From positions 486,527-550,526 of the forward strand of contig JADJAD010000007.1 in the NCBI GenBank assembly GCA_016704465.1: 64,000 nt of DNA. The letters are read 5' to 3'. The number at the start of each line of letters is the position of its first letter. The first letter of the stretch is position 1. The notes under the pieces are model-generated. The model saw nothing but the letters and a program-made list of their open reading frames with translations. It ran no database searches and was not told the origin of the DNA. This document shows, one piece after another, positions 26,520 to 34,210 of this stretch. The translations under genes were made by a program, and so were the position numbers. Origin of the DNA: Gemmatimonadota bacterium (lineage in GTDB: Bacteria; Gemmatimonadota; Gemmatimonadetes; Gemmatimonadales; Gemmatimonadaceae).

Positions 26520-27403
26520 TGCACCTGACACCTGGCTTCCTAGAGCGCATTCGACGATCGCAGAATCTGTTCCGACTCCTAAGCGTGCTCCTGGTTGCGA
26601 CTGCATGTTCACGTCGGCCACCTGCGAGTACGCCCTTACCTGAGCCGGTACCGCAGGAAGCGGATTCGATCGTACTACCGCTGGTACAGGTGGTTCGGCT
26701 CTCGCCAGACTCTGCCGACTACACAATCCACTCACAAACCATCACCACGGAGATCACGACTTCACCCTTCGTGGTTGATACGCTCAAGCTGGAAGAGCTC
26801 GTGCACATGACCCTGATACCTGTGGCGGATGGGCGAATCGAGCTCACCCTCTCGTCAGATTCCGGTTATGACGCCGGACCAAATCGTCTTCCACCGCCCG
26901 AGACTATCCAATCGGTACGAGGTCGAGTCGTGTTGCACACACGCTTATCAGCAGGCCACCCTGTGGAAGTCCATCGGGTTGACCAAGCTGATTCCTGTGC
27001 CGGTGCCGTGACTCTTATCTCGCCTCTTGTATCAGCAGCAATGACATGGTTCGTTGCGCAGATCACCAATCACGGCTCACCGAACGATTCACTTAGTTAC
27101 AGCACCTGCTCGGCAGGTATTGTTCGCAGGCATCGCTTGTCGTTTGAGATCGTGCATGCAGCAGCAGATTCGTTGCGAATCTTGCTCTCCGGTACTGTGC
27201 TTGCCGATTCCTCTCGTGCACTTCCGATGCTTCTTCGCGGTACTCTCAATGGAAAAGGAACGGCACTACCCTCAAGAGGTAGTGCCGTTCTTCCACGTTG
27301 GGTTCTGCTAGATCTTCTAGTAGAGCTTTCCGCAACGGCTGGTGCAATCCGTCACCAGAGTTTCCGGCAGCATGTACAGGTAGAGCTCACACGAGTTCCC
27401 TGA
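26519..27403 (+). CDS. hypothetical lipoprotein directly after rnpB
   Basis: 294 residues. The signal peptide ends in VATAC (Cys30), so it is probably lipidated. A proline-rich linker is followed by a beta-rich extracellular part of unknown family, with one pair of cysteines (SCAGAV and YSTCSAG) that could form a disulfide. ATG 26519 abuts helix P1 of rnpB and no other suitable start precedes the signal peptide, so translation would have to initiate at the processed or unprocessed RNA end. Base composition is AT-richer than the flanks. Its last 40 codons contain a perfect hairpin that looks like the dnaN terminator, and it converges on dnaN with no gap. Confidence 0.65.
   Translation: MHLTPGFLERIRRSQNLFRLLSVLLVATACSRRPPASTPLPEPVPQEADSIVLPLVQVVRLSPDSADYTIHSQTITTEITTSPFVVDTLKLEELVHMTLIPVADGRIELTLSSDSGYDAGPNRLPPPETIQSVRGRVVLHTRLSAGHPVEVHRVDQADSCAGAVTLISPLVSAAMTWFVAQITNHGSPNDSLSYSTCSAGIVRRHRLSFEIVHAAADSLRILLSGTVLADSSRALPMLLRGTLNGKGTALPSRGSAVLPRWVLLDLLVELSATAGAIRHQSFRQHVQVELTRVP
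27258..27290 (-). terminator. intrinsic terminator of the dnaN strand, inside a convergent ORF
   Basis: A 13-bp perfect stem (GAACGGCACTACC with its complement) and a 7-base loop, with AAAAGG on the 5' side of the + strand, giving a CCTTTTCC tail on the minus strand. It sits about 114 bp beyond the dnaN stop. The + side reads TTCTTCC and may also terminate weakly. It lies within the coding frame of the convergent lipoprotein. Confidence 0.75.
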
Positions 27404-28510
27404 TCAATCCACAAGACGAAGCGGCATTACCAGGCAGAAGTATTTTCCTGGTTCCTGCCAATTTTGAGGTTCGAGTGTTGCCGCACGTTCAGGCTCCTTG
27501 AACGTAAAGCGAACCTCCTCAGTAGGCATATACCGAAGAATCTCCAGTAAGTACATCCCGTTAAAGCCAATATCTATTGGGTCGCCATCATACTGAATTG
27601 GCAGCTCATCCTGACCTTCGCCAAGATCTGGTGTCGTCACCGAGAACTTCAGCAATGCCGAATTGAACGAGAGCTTTACACGGTGTGTTTGGTCTGATGC
27701 CACAACAGCCATTCGTTTCAATGCGCTCTGCAGCGCACTCTTGTCGATTATTGCAACACGATCATTGTCTCGTGGAATGACCTGATCATAGTTCGGATAG
27801 GGACCCTCAATCAAACGTGTAAATACCGCTGTAAACGGAGATCGAAAAGCTAGATGGTTCTCTCCCTTTGCGATTTCCAGTTCTTCATCTGCAGGAAACA
27901 GTCGCCGTACCTGCTCCAAGGCTTTTGGTGGAATGATAAAGTCACCGGTAATCGATCCTGAATAAGGCATTTCCATCTTTGCCAGGCGATGACCGTTAGT
28001 CGCAACCATTCGTGATTCACCCTCACGAATTTCCCATAGCACACCGTTCAGGATTGGCCGACTCTCTTCTGACGACACTGCAAAAGCAGTATGAGAAATG
28101 AGCACCTGAAGATCACCCGATTTTACGTGCCATGCTTTGCTAAAGTCGACCGACGGAAATGCAGGAAATTCATCGCGAGGAAGGCCCAGAAGTTTGAAGC
28201 GAGAACGACCACATTCCAGGGTTACTCGTTGCTCTCCAACAGCTCCAAGTTTCACGGGACTAGGTGGTAGTTCTCGAACAATCTCGACCAGTTTTTTTGC
28301 CGGAACTGTGATAGCTCCCTGCACCTCGATATCAGCCACAATTTCAGTACTAACCCCAATATCCAAGTCAGTACCAGACAGACGGAGTCCCTTTTCTGTT
28401 GTTTCGAGCAGAATGTTCCCAAGAACTGGAAGCGTTGTCTTGGTAGGAACCGCAGCAGCAACAGCAGAAAGTGCTTCCTGGAGCTTCTCACGACTAATGG
28501 TGAGTCGCAT
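27404..28510 (-). CDS. dnaN: DNA polymerase III beta subunit, sliding clamp
   Basis: 368 residues, full length. It starts MRLTISREKLQEALSAVAAAVPTKTTLPVLGNILLE, a canonical DnaN N terminus, and ends in YFCLVMPLRLVD, matching the family C-terminal (M)P(M/L)R motif. Three repeated clamp folds are covered. The dimer encircles DNA and tethers polymerase III. It is transcribed leftwards, downstream of dnaA with a 184-bp AT-rich gap between them. Codon use is noticeably AT-richer than in genes beyond 36 kb or before 24 kb. Confidence 0.98.
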   Translation of the reverse strand: MRLTISREKLQEALSAVAAAVPTKTTLPVLGNILLETTEKGLRLSGTDLDIGVSTEIVADIEVQGAITVPAKKLVEIVRELPPSPVKLGAVGEQRVTLECGRSRFKLLGLPRDEFPAFPSVDFSKAWHVKSGDLQVLISHTAFAVSSEESRPILNGVLWEIREGESRMVATNGHRLAKMEMPYSGSITGDFIIPPKALEQVRRLFPADEELEIAKGENHLAFRSPFTAVFTRLIEGPYPNYDQVIPRDNDRVAIIDKSALQSALKRMAVVASDQTHRVKLSFNSALLKFSVTTPDLGEGQDELPIQYDGDPIDIGFNGMYLLEILRYMPTEEVRFTFKEPERAATLEPQNWQEPGKYFCLVMPLRLVD

Positions 28511-28694
28511 ATCTGGTGGGTCTTGGGGTGGGAAGTTTTCAGTTCTTACTGTTGTTGATCTAGATAAAAGAAGAAACAGCAGTAATAACAGGGACTGTTG
28601 AAATGTAGAAGAAGTAGAGAAGTGCTTATGTATACAGCGCTTAAGTCTTGCAATTGATGTTGCTTTGTTCTTGATAATGGCGCAGCAATGTGAA
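28511..28694. other. candidate oriC / DNA unwinding element
   Basis: 184 bp between dnaA and dnaN, the most AT-rich gap in the window. At 28606-28617 four consecutive trinucleotides read TAG AAG AAG TAG, fitting the DnaA-trio pattern (5'-[T/A]A[G/A] repeats) that follows DnaA boxes in Bacillus-type unwinding regions. A perfect DnaA box lies 86 bp to the right, inside dnaA. No perfect box lies inside the gap. Placing oriC here is inference. Confidence 0.45.
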
Positions 28695-30080
28695 CTATGA
28701 CATCAATCGCTCGCGTGACTGATTTAATCGAGTCTGAAACTGTTGATCGGTGCTGAAAAGTAATTCCGCTCGTTCCAGGCTGTGGATAACTGTAGAGTGA
28801 TCACGACCACCGAAGCGTAAGCCGATTTCGACAAGCTGAAGGCCCAATAGTTCACGGCACAAAAACATTGCAGCTTGTCGAGGAACGGTTAGTGTCTTTG
28901 TCCTTGTTTTTGAACGAAGTCCTTCACTGGTTACGCCCCATTCGGAGGCGACAATATCCTGGATGCGTTCTGGCGTAATTGGTGTGAGCTCGCTCAAGGT
29001 TCCGTTTTCATCACGTCGGAGCTTATCTCGTAGTGCCTCTTGAGCTAACGCGATAGTGATCTCGCGTCGTTTTAGGGAGGAGTAGGCAAGGAGTCGAATA
29101 ATTGCTCCTTCCAGCTCACGGACGCTCGAACGAATATGCTCGGCTAGAAATCGGATTACATCATCCGGAATGGTGCGTTGAAGCTGATCAACTTCTGATT
29201 TCTTGCGTAGGATTGCAATGCGTAACTCCAGATCGGGTAACTCAATATCGGCTACCATTCCCCACTGGAATCGTGTAACAAGTCGTGCCTCAATTCCTGG
29301 AATCTCGGAAGGTGATCGATCAGATGTCATGATGATCTGCCGACCGTTTTCATAGAGCGTATTAAACGTGTGAAAGAACTCTTCCTGGGTTGCTTCCTTT
29401 CCTTTCAGGAAGTGCACGTCGTCAACTAGCAAGAGATCTGTTTCACGAAACCGACGCCGAAAATCATTCGTGGTTCTGGTTTGGATGGCGTTCACGTACT
29501 CATTCGTGAACTGCTCTGCCCCCAGGTTGGATATACGCAAAGCAGGATTGTGCTCGAGAAGCTCGTGAGCAACCGCTTGCATTAGGTGAGTCTTTCCAAC
29601 TCCACTTGTCCCGTAAATGAACAACGGATTGTAGACCTTTCCTGGTGCTTGTGAGACAGCTGCTGCCGCTGCTGCCGCGACTTCGTTGGACTTTCCAATG
29701 ACAAATTGATCGAACGTGTAACGAGTGCTGAGAACAGGGGGAGCGGATGCTCTCTGTGAAGTTGAACTAGGCCGCTTCGCTGGGAGGATGGTAGAACTGA
29801 ACAAATCCATTTGTGGACGTGTCTGCCGTTCTTCATCTGCGCGGAACAACACATGGCACGGATGGCCCATAACCAGAGGCGCCGCCGCATCGAGCAACGC
29901 GCTGAACTTTGAATCATTCCAGTCCGCGGCGAACTGATCGGCGACCTTTACCACCAGCTGCGATCCGGTAAACTCAACAGGCGTAGCAGGTTCGAGCCAT
30001 GTCCGGAACGTTTGTTCCGCCATGTCTCTCTTTACGAAATCGAGGAGGCGACGCCAAACCTCGGAGGCGGTCAGGTCCAT
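28695..30080 (-). CDS. dnaA: chromosomal replication initiator DnaA
   Basis: 461 residues from ATG 30080. Domain I is MDLTASEVWRRLLDFVKRDMAEQTFRTWL; domain III holds Walker A GTSGVGKTHLMQA and Walker B LLLVDDVHFL; domain IV ends with the DnaA signature FGGRDHSTVIHSLERAE, which reads DnaA boxes. The frame is open to 30260, but the extra 60 residues lack similarity and cover the divergent rpmH promoter, so 30080 is the start. Promoter and DnaA boxes upstream suggest autoregulation. Codon use is AT-richer than genome flanks. rpmH is divergent. Confidence 0.98.
   Translation of the reverse strand: MDLTASEVWRRLLDFVKRDMAEQTFRTWLEPATPVEFTGSQLVVKVADQFAADWNDSKFSALLDAAAPLVMGHPCHVLFRADEERQTRPQMDLFSSTILPAKRPSSTSQRASAPPVLSTRYTFDQFVIGKSNEVAAAAAAAVSQAPGKVYNPLFIYGTSGVGKTHLMQAVAHELLEHNPALRISNLGAEQFTNEYVNAIQTRTTNDFRRRFRETDLLLVDDVHFLKGKEATQEEFFHTFNTLYENGRQIIMTSDRSPSEIPGIEARLVTRFQWGMVADIELPDLELRIAILRKKSEVDQLQRTIPDDVIRFLAEHIRSSVRELEGAIIRLLAYSSLKRREITIALAQEALRDKLRRDENGTLSELTPITPERIQDIVASEWGVTSEGLRSKTRTKTLTVPRQAAMFLCRELLGLQLVEIGLRFGGRDHSTVIHSLERAELLFSTDQQFQTRLNQSRERLMS
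28781..28789. promoter_or_regulatory. perfect DnaA box inside the dnaA 3' end
   Basis: TGTGGATAA, the exact complement of the TTATCCACA consensus, within the last codons of dnaA and 86 bp from the AT-rich dnaA-dnaN gap. It is the only perfect box I found near dnaA. Confidence 0.7.
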
Positions 30081-30085
30081 GATAC

Positions 30086-30094
30086 TGTGGAAAA
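30086..30094. promoter_or_regulatory. DnaA box variant just upstream of dnaA
   Basis: TGTGGAAAA, complement TTTTCCACA, which fits the relaxed TTWTNCACA consensus. It lies between the putative dnaA -10 element and the start codon, where bound DnaA would block transcription. A one-mismatch box (TGTGGAGAA) is at 30124-30132, between the -35 and -10. Confidence 0.6.
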
Positions 30095-30108
30095 AGTCAC
30101 GGCCGCCG

Positions 30109-30137
30109 AACGTAGGCACGTGGTGTGGAGAAGTCAA
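30109..30137 (-). promoter_or_regulatory. candidate dnaA promoter
   Basis: On the minus strand TTGACT (30137-30132), a 17-base spacer and TACGTT (30114-30109), about 28 bp before the dnaA ATG. The -35 is strong and the -10 moderate. Two DnaA box-like sequences overlap or flank it. Confidence 0.5.
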
Positions 30138-30168
30138 TTCCTCGCGAATGCGAGCAAGGGCTAACCCG

Positions 30169-30197
30169 TTGACATGCAAGGCGTAAGCTTCTATCCT
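30169..30197 (+). promoter_or_regulatory. rpmH operon promoter
   Basis: TTGACA (30169-30174), a 17-base spacer and TATCCT (30192-30197), 47 bp before the rpmH ATG. This is the best sigma-70-like promoter seen in the window and fits a highly expressed ribosomal operon. Confidence 0.75.
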
Positions 30198-30244
30198 TCG
30201 CCTTCTTTCACCACGATATTCCGCAGCTTTTTGGAGATTTGGGA

Positions 30245-30409
30245 ATGGGCAAGCCCACATACCGTCCTCGGAACAAGCGCCGAGTTCGCACGCACGGGTT
30301 CCGCGCGCGCATGGAGACTCGGTGGGGACGTGACGTCCTCAGCCGTCGTCGCAAGAAGGGTCGCAAGCGACTGACGGTGAAGCTGCCGTCGAAGTACGCC
30401 GGCGCCTAG
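30245..30409 (+). CDS. rpmH: 50S ribosomal protein L34
   Basis: 54 residues from ATG 30245 to TAG 30409. It contains the L34 signature THGFRARMETRWGRDVLSRRRKKGRKRLTV after the start MGKPTYRPRNKRRVR. The C-terminal extension VKLPSKYAGA is about ten residues longer than E. coli L34. A GGAG ribosome binding site lies about 10 bases upstream and a strong promoter 47 bp upstream. It is the first gene of the rpmH-rnpA-yidD-yidC-mnmE run and divergent from dnaA. Confidence 0.97.
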   Translation: MGKPTYRPRNKRRVRTHGFRARMETRWGRDVLSRRRKKGRKRLTVKLPSKYAGA

Positions 30410-30422
30410 GCAGTATCGGTTC

Positions 30423-30770
30423 CTGCGCGCTGCTCGCCTTACGCGGCGCCAGGACCTTGAGCGCATCCGACTAGAGGGGAAGGCTCTCCGAACGAAGGCA
30501 CTCCTTGTTCGGGTGAGTTCTTCCCCTCAAGCGCACTTGCGGGTGGGCATCGTCGTGCCGCGTCATCGACGCACCGCGGTGGAGCGCAATACGTTGAAAC
30601 GACGACTACGGGAGCTCGTACGACTGCTTGTGCTCCCCCTAGGGGTGCCGATGGACCTGGTGATCTGGGCACAGCGTGCGGCCTACGAAATGCCGTTTGA
30701 TGGTCTTCGGCAGGAAATCGAGAGCCTACTCCACCGCTTGCGTCAACGAGATCCGCGAGAGTCGCCGTGA
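30423..30770 (+). CDS. rnpA: RNase P protein component, apparent CTG start
   Basis: About 115 residues if CTG 30423 is the start. The conserved body is clear: RLTRRQDLERIRLEGKALR, LRVGIVVPRHRRTAVERN and the RNR-like RNTLKRRLREL, which binds pre-tRNA and RNase P RNA. No ATG, GTG or TTG occurs between the in-frame stops at 30372/30378 and GTG 30513. Starting at 30513 would delete the first conserved helix and strand. CTG is therefore the most likely start, 13 bases after the rpmH stop. Its TGA overlaps the yidD ATG. A sequence error creating or hiding a start cannot be excluded. Confidence 0.85.
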   Translation: MRAARLTRRQDLERIRLEGKALRTKALLVRVSSSPQAHLRVGIVVPRHRRTAVERNTLKRRLRELVRLLVLPLGVPMDLVIWAQRAAYEMPFDGLRQEIESLLHRLRQRDPRESP

Positions 30771-30979
30771 TGCGACAAGTCGCGATCGCGTTCGTGCGTG
30801 CATACCAGATGTTCCTCGGCCCGTTGCTCCCCGCGGCGTGCCGCTTCTTTCCATCGTGCTCGCAGTACGCCATCGAGGCGCTGGAAAAGCACGGTGCATT
30901 TCGCGGTTCCATACTTGCTGTTCGTCGCATCGCCCGATGCAATCCGCTGCATCCTGGCGGATTTGATCCTGTGCCCTGA
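30770..30979 (+). CDS. yidD: membrane protein insertion efficiency factor YidD
   Basis: 69 residues with the complete YidD pattern: an amphipathic start VRAYQMFLGPLLPAACRFFPSCS, the invariant cysteines in ACRF, PSCSQYA and RCNPLHPGGFDPVP. The family assists YidC-dependent insertion at the inner membrane. The ATG overlaps the last base of the rnpA stop (TGATG), and yidC starts 15 bp after its end. A GTG one codon upstream is an alternative. Confidence 0.95.
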   Translation: MRQVAIAFVRAYQMFLGPLLPAACRFFPSCSQYAIEALEKHGAFRGSILAVRRIARCNPLHPGGFDPVP

Positions 30980-30994
30980 GCCCATCTCGCTGCG

Positions 30995-32728
30995 ATGGAC
31001 AAACGTACCATCCTCGCCCTCGCGCTTGTCGCGGTCGTCATCATTGTCACGCCAAAGCTGTTTCCTACGGCAGCGACGCCGGTGCCGGGGACGACATCGG
31101 CGGACACGACATTGCTTTCCGAGGCGACATCCGCGTCCACTGCTGCTTCAGGCGCTGATACCGCGGTCGCCAGAGCAGCCGACAGCACCGTGGACAGGGC
31201 GTCTCAAGTAGAGCGGAACAGTATGCAACCGATCGCCGCCGTGGCCGAAGCGTCGAACGACGCATTCGCGGCGCGAGCGGAATCCACAACGGTTGAGGGC
31301 AGTTCCGCCGACTTTGTGTTCAGCAACATGGGCGCAACGTTGCTCGAGGTTGGACTGACGGCATTCCGCGCCCTGGACAAGGTGAATGACCATGTCACCA
31401 TTACGTCCGGTGCAACGCCGCTGATCTCGTACCGAGTGCTTGGTGCGCTGGATACTCTCGCCCTTGCAAGTGTGCCCTTTCAGCTCGAACGATCTACGAC
31501 CGCCAGTGGAGCGACGGTGCTCGCGTATCGGGGATCAGATCGTGGGCGCGCGCTCGCGATCACGTACACCGTAATTCCCGATTCCTTCATAGCACGCGTC
31601 GAGGGGACCATCGGTCCCGATTCTGCCGGCAATCCGGCCCGCTTTGTCTTGATCAATCTGCCGTCGACGTTTCGTTCCTTCGAGGCGGATAGCACTGACG
31701 ACCGCAACCACTTCGCGTACGCCGCGAAACCCAAAACTCGCAATGCAGAAGGTGTGCCGTTCGGCGACCTCGATCCGGGTGAACGGAAGCTCGTACCGGG
31801 TCCCCTGAGCTGGGTTGCGGCCAAAACGAAGTACTTTATTGTGGGAGTGCTTGCGTCAGAAGGTGACGAGAGCTTTGCCGAGTCCATTTCCATTGGCGGT
31901 CCGCGGACATCGAAGGTGGCCACTTCGGCGACTGGCATGATCGTCACGCGACTCGACAACGGAACGTTCCGGTATGACCTCTACGCGGGACCGCAGAGTT
32001 ACAAGAGACTCCAGGCAATGGGGCGCGAGTTCGAGAACTCGAATCCATACGGCGGCTTTCTGCAAGGTGTCGTGCAGCCCTTCGCCACGCTCGTGATGAA
32101 GGTCTTGCTGTGGATGAAGGCGACGCTCAAGCTGGACTACGGGTGGTTGCTGGTCATCTTCGGTGTGGCAGTGCGGCTCATCCTCTGGCCGCTCAACCAC
32201 GGCGCGATGCGCACGAGCATGAAGATGCAGCGCATTCAGCCGGAGTTGAACGACGTCCAGAAGAAGTTCAAGGCAGATCCGCAGAAGATGCAGGCTGAGA
32301 TGATGCGGATCTACAAAGAGCACGATATGAGTCCGTTCAGCACGTTCGCCGGGTGTCTCCCACTGCTCCTCCCGATGCCCGTGTTGTTTGCGCTGTTCTT
32401 TGTGTTCCAGAACACGATCGAATTCCGCGGTGTGCCCTTTCTGTGGCTGGCAGACATCTCACTCAAGGACCCGCTCTACATCGTGCCGCTCCTGATGGGC
32501 GTGTCGATGTTCGTGCTGTCGTGGGTGGGGATGAAGAACTCGCCTCCCAATCCGCAGGCGAAGATGATGTTGTACATCTTTCCGGTGATGATGACGTTCC
32601 TGTTCGCCAACTTCGCCTCAGGTCTCAACCTGTACTATGCGATTCAGAACGTGGCTGCGATTCCCCAGCAGTGGTTGATTGCGCACGAGCGGGGTAAGAG
32701 TGGCGGAGGCGGGGGCAAGAAGGGGTAG
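30995..32728 (+). CDS. yidC: membrane protein insertase YidC (Oxa1 family)
   Basis: 577 residues. An N-terminal signal anchor (4-23), an alanine/threonine-rich linker, a large periplasmic beta-sandwich (about 95-340) and the C-terminal insertase core with five membrane segments: DYGWLLVIFGVAVRLILWPL, the cytoplasmic helical hairpin (MRTSMKMQRIQPELNDVQKK), CLPLLLPMPVLFALFFVF and two more. The hydrophilic-groove arginine is in AVRLILWPL. It inserts inner-membrane proteins alone or with Sec. The linker is longer than in E. coli and the C-terminal tail is glycine/lysine-rich (GGGGKKG). Confidence 0.97.
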   Translation: MDKRTILALALVAVVIIVTPKLFPTAATPVPGTTSADTTLLSEATSASTAASGADTAVARAADSTVDRASQVERNSMQPIAAVAEASNDAFAARAESTTVEGSSADFVFSNMGATLLEVGLTAFRALDKVNDHVTITSGATPLISYRVLGALDTLALASVPFQLERSTTASGATVLAYRGSDRGRALAITYTVIPDSFIARVEGTIGPDSAGNPARFVLINLPSTFRSFEADSTDDRNHFAYAAKPKTRNAEGVPFGDLDPGERKLVPGPLSWVAAKTKYFIVGVLASEGDESFAESISIGGPRTSKVATSATGMIVTRLDNGTFRYDLYAGPQSYKRLQAMGREFENSNPYGGFLQGVVQPFATLVMKVLLWMKATLKLDYGWLLVIFGVAVRLILWPLNHGAMRTSMKMQRIQPELNDVQKKFKADPQKMQAEMMRIYKEHDMSPFSTFAGCLPLLLPMPVLFALFFVFQNTIEFRGVPFLWLADISLKDPLYIVPLLMGVSMFVLSWVGMKNSPPNPQAKMMLYIFPVMMTFLFANFASGLNLYYAIQNVAAIPQQWLIAHERGKSGGGGGKKG

Positions 32729-32778
32729 GGACGGTATCCTGATCGTGCACGTCGAACCTGACTGTACCGGGAGCGCCG

Positions 32779-34206
32779 ATGCTGGTCCGCACTGACACCA
32801 TCGCTGCGTTGAGCACCCCCGTTGGCCGCGGCGCGATTGCCATCGTGCGGCTCAGCGGGGGTGACGCGCATCAAGTCGCCGCTCGCCTGGTACATCCCTG
32901 GCCCACCGTCGCGCGCTACGTGTCGCGCGGCGTGGTGCGCGACGAGCAGGATGGTGGCGTCATTGACCAGGTTCTGGTCACTCGGTTCGACGCACCGAAG
33001 TCATACACGGGCGAGCCCATGGTGGAGATTGCCTGCCACGGCGGTGTGGCAGTGAGCGCGGCGATTCTCGAGGCACTACTGCGCATCGGCGTTCGGACTG
33101 CCGACCCGGGTGAGTTTACCCAGCGGGCGGTGCTCAACGGCAAGCTCGACCTGCTTCAGGCCGAGGCGATCGGGGACTTGGTGGAGGCGCGTACACACGC
33201 GCTGCGCCGCGCGGCGATTCGGCAACTGCATGGCGGCCTCTCGCGCGTTGCGACTGTCCTGCGCGAGCGCATGCTGCACGTCGAGGCGCTGCTTGCCTAT
33301 GACATCGACTTTCCCGAGGAAGACGACGGGCCGATCGCTCGTGAGAGCATCGCGTCAGCGGCACGTGAGGCACGAGCGGTACTGGACCGACTGCTCTCCA
33401 CCGTGCCACTCGGCGAGATTGCGCGGGACGGAGCCCTCGTGGTCATTGCCGGCCCGCCAAACGTCGGGAAATCGTCGCTGTTCAACGCCTTGCTAGGCGA
33501 AACACGGGCCATCGTCACGGAAGTACCGGGGACAACGCGCGATGCGATCGAGGCCCGCGTCGAGTCGAGGCGATGGCCGCTTCGACTGGTCGATACCGCG
33601 GGCCTTCGCGCGACCGACGACGTCGTCGAGCGACTGGGAATCGAAGTAAGCGAACGACATGTGCGTGAGGCCAACCTTGTGCTGGTGTGTGCCGAGTCAC
33701 CTGATGCGCTGATCGATGTGCTCGCGCGCATCTCGTCGCTGGGAGATGCGCCAAGGCTGGCGGTCCTGACCAAGTCCGATCAACTCGCGCTGGTTGGCCG
33801 CCCGGTCGCAGATCGTCGCGGAAGCGACGAGGCACAGGAACTCGCGCTATACGCGCCAGTCCTTGAGTCGGTCGCCGGTGTAGAGGCGCGCGTTGCGGTA
33901 AGCGCGAGGACACGAGTGGGACTGGACCAGCTCCTCTCCGAGATCCACGCCGTGCTTGAGCGCAGTGTTGGCGACCTTGACGCCGAGAGCCCGATCGTCA
34001 CGAGAGCCAGGCACCGGCAGGCGTTGGAGGGGGCAGCGGCAGAGATCGACCACTTCCTCACGGTCTGGCAATCGGGTGCTGCGCCGCCATCGGTCGCGGC
34101 GATCCACATCCGCAGTGCGACGCACTTGTTGGACGAGATGATCGGGAGCGTGGACATTGAACACGTGCTGGACCGCGTCTTCGCCTCGTTCTGCGTGGGG
34201 AAATGA
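32779..34206 (+). CDS. mnmE: tRNA modification GTPase MnmE
   Basis: 475 residues. The N-terminal formyl-THF-binding domain (DTIAALSTPVGRGAIAIVRLSG), a helical domain, and the inserted G domain: G1 GPPNVGKSS, G3 DTAGLR, G4 TKSD. It ends in FCVGK, the conserved C-terminal (C-x-G-K) motif needed for catalysis. With MnmG it modifies wobble uridines. It follows yidC by 50 bp; the stretch between holds no further gene. Its partner mnmG, normally next to it, lies at the far left of the window. Confidence 0.97.
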   Translation: MLVRTDTIAALSTPVGRGAIAIVRLSGGDAHQVAARLVHPWPTVARYVSRGVVRDEQDGGVIDQVLVTRFDAPKSYTGEPMVEIACHGGVAVSAAILEALLRIGVRTADPGEFTQRAVLNGKLDLLQAEAIGDLVEARTHALRRAAIRQLHGGLSRVATVLRERMLHVEALLAYDIDFPEEDDGPIARESIASAAREARAVLDRLLSTVPLGEIARDGALVVIAGPPNVGKSSLFNALLGETRAIVTEVPGTTRDAIEARVESRRWPLRLVDTAGLRATDDVVERLGIEVSERHVREANLVLVCAESPDALIDVLARISSLGDAPRLAVLTKSDQLALVGRPVADRRGSDEAQELALYAPVLESVAGVEARVAVSARTRVGLDQLLSEIHAVLERSVGDLDAESPIVTRARHRQALEGAAAEIDHFLTVWQSGAAPPSVAAIHIRSATHLLDEMIGSVDIEHVLDRVFASFCVGK

Positions 34207-34210
34207 GGCG

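Noticed and set aside
30372..30423. Thermus-style rnpA starting upstream within rpmH
   Set aside because: Two in-frame TGA codons (30372, 30378) close the rnpA frame inside rpmH, so no such long overlap is possible.
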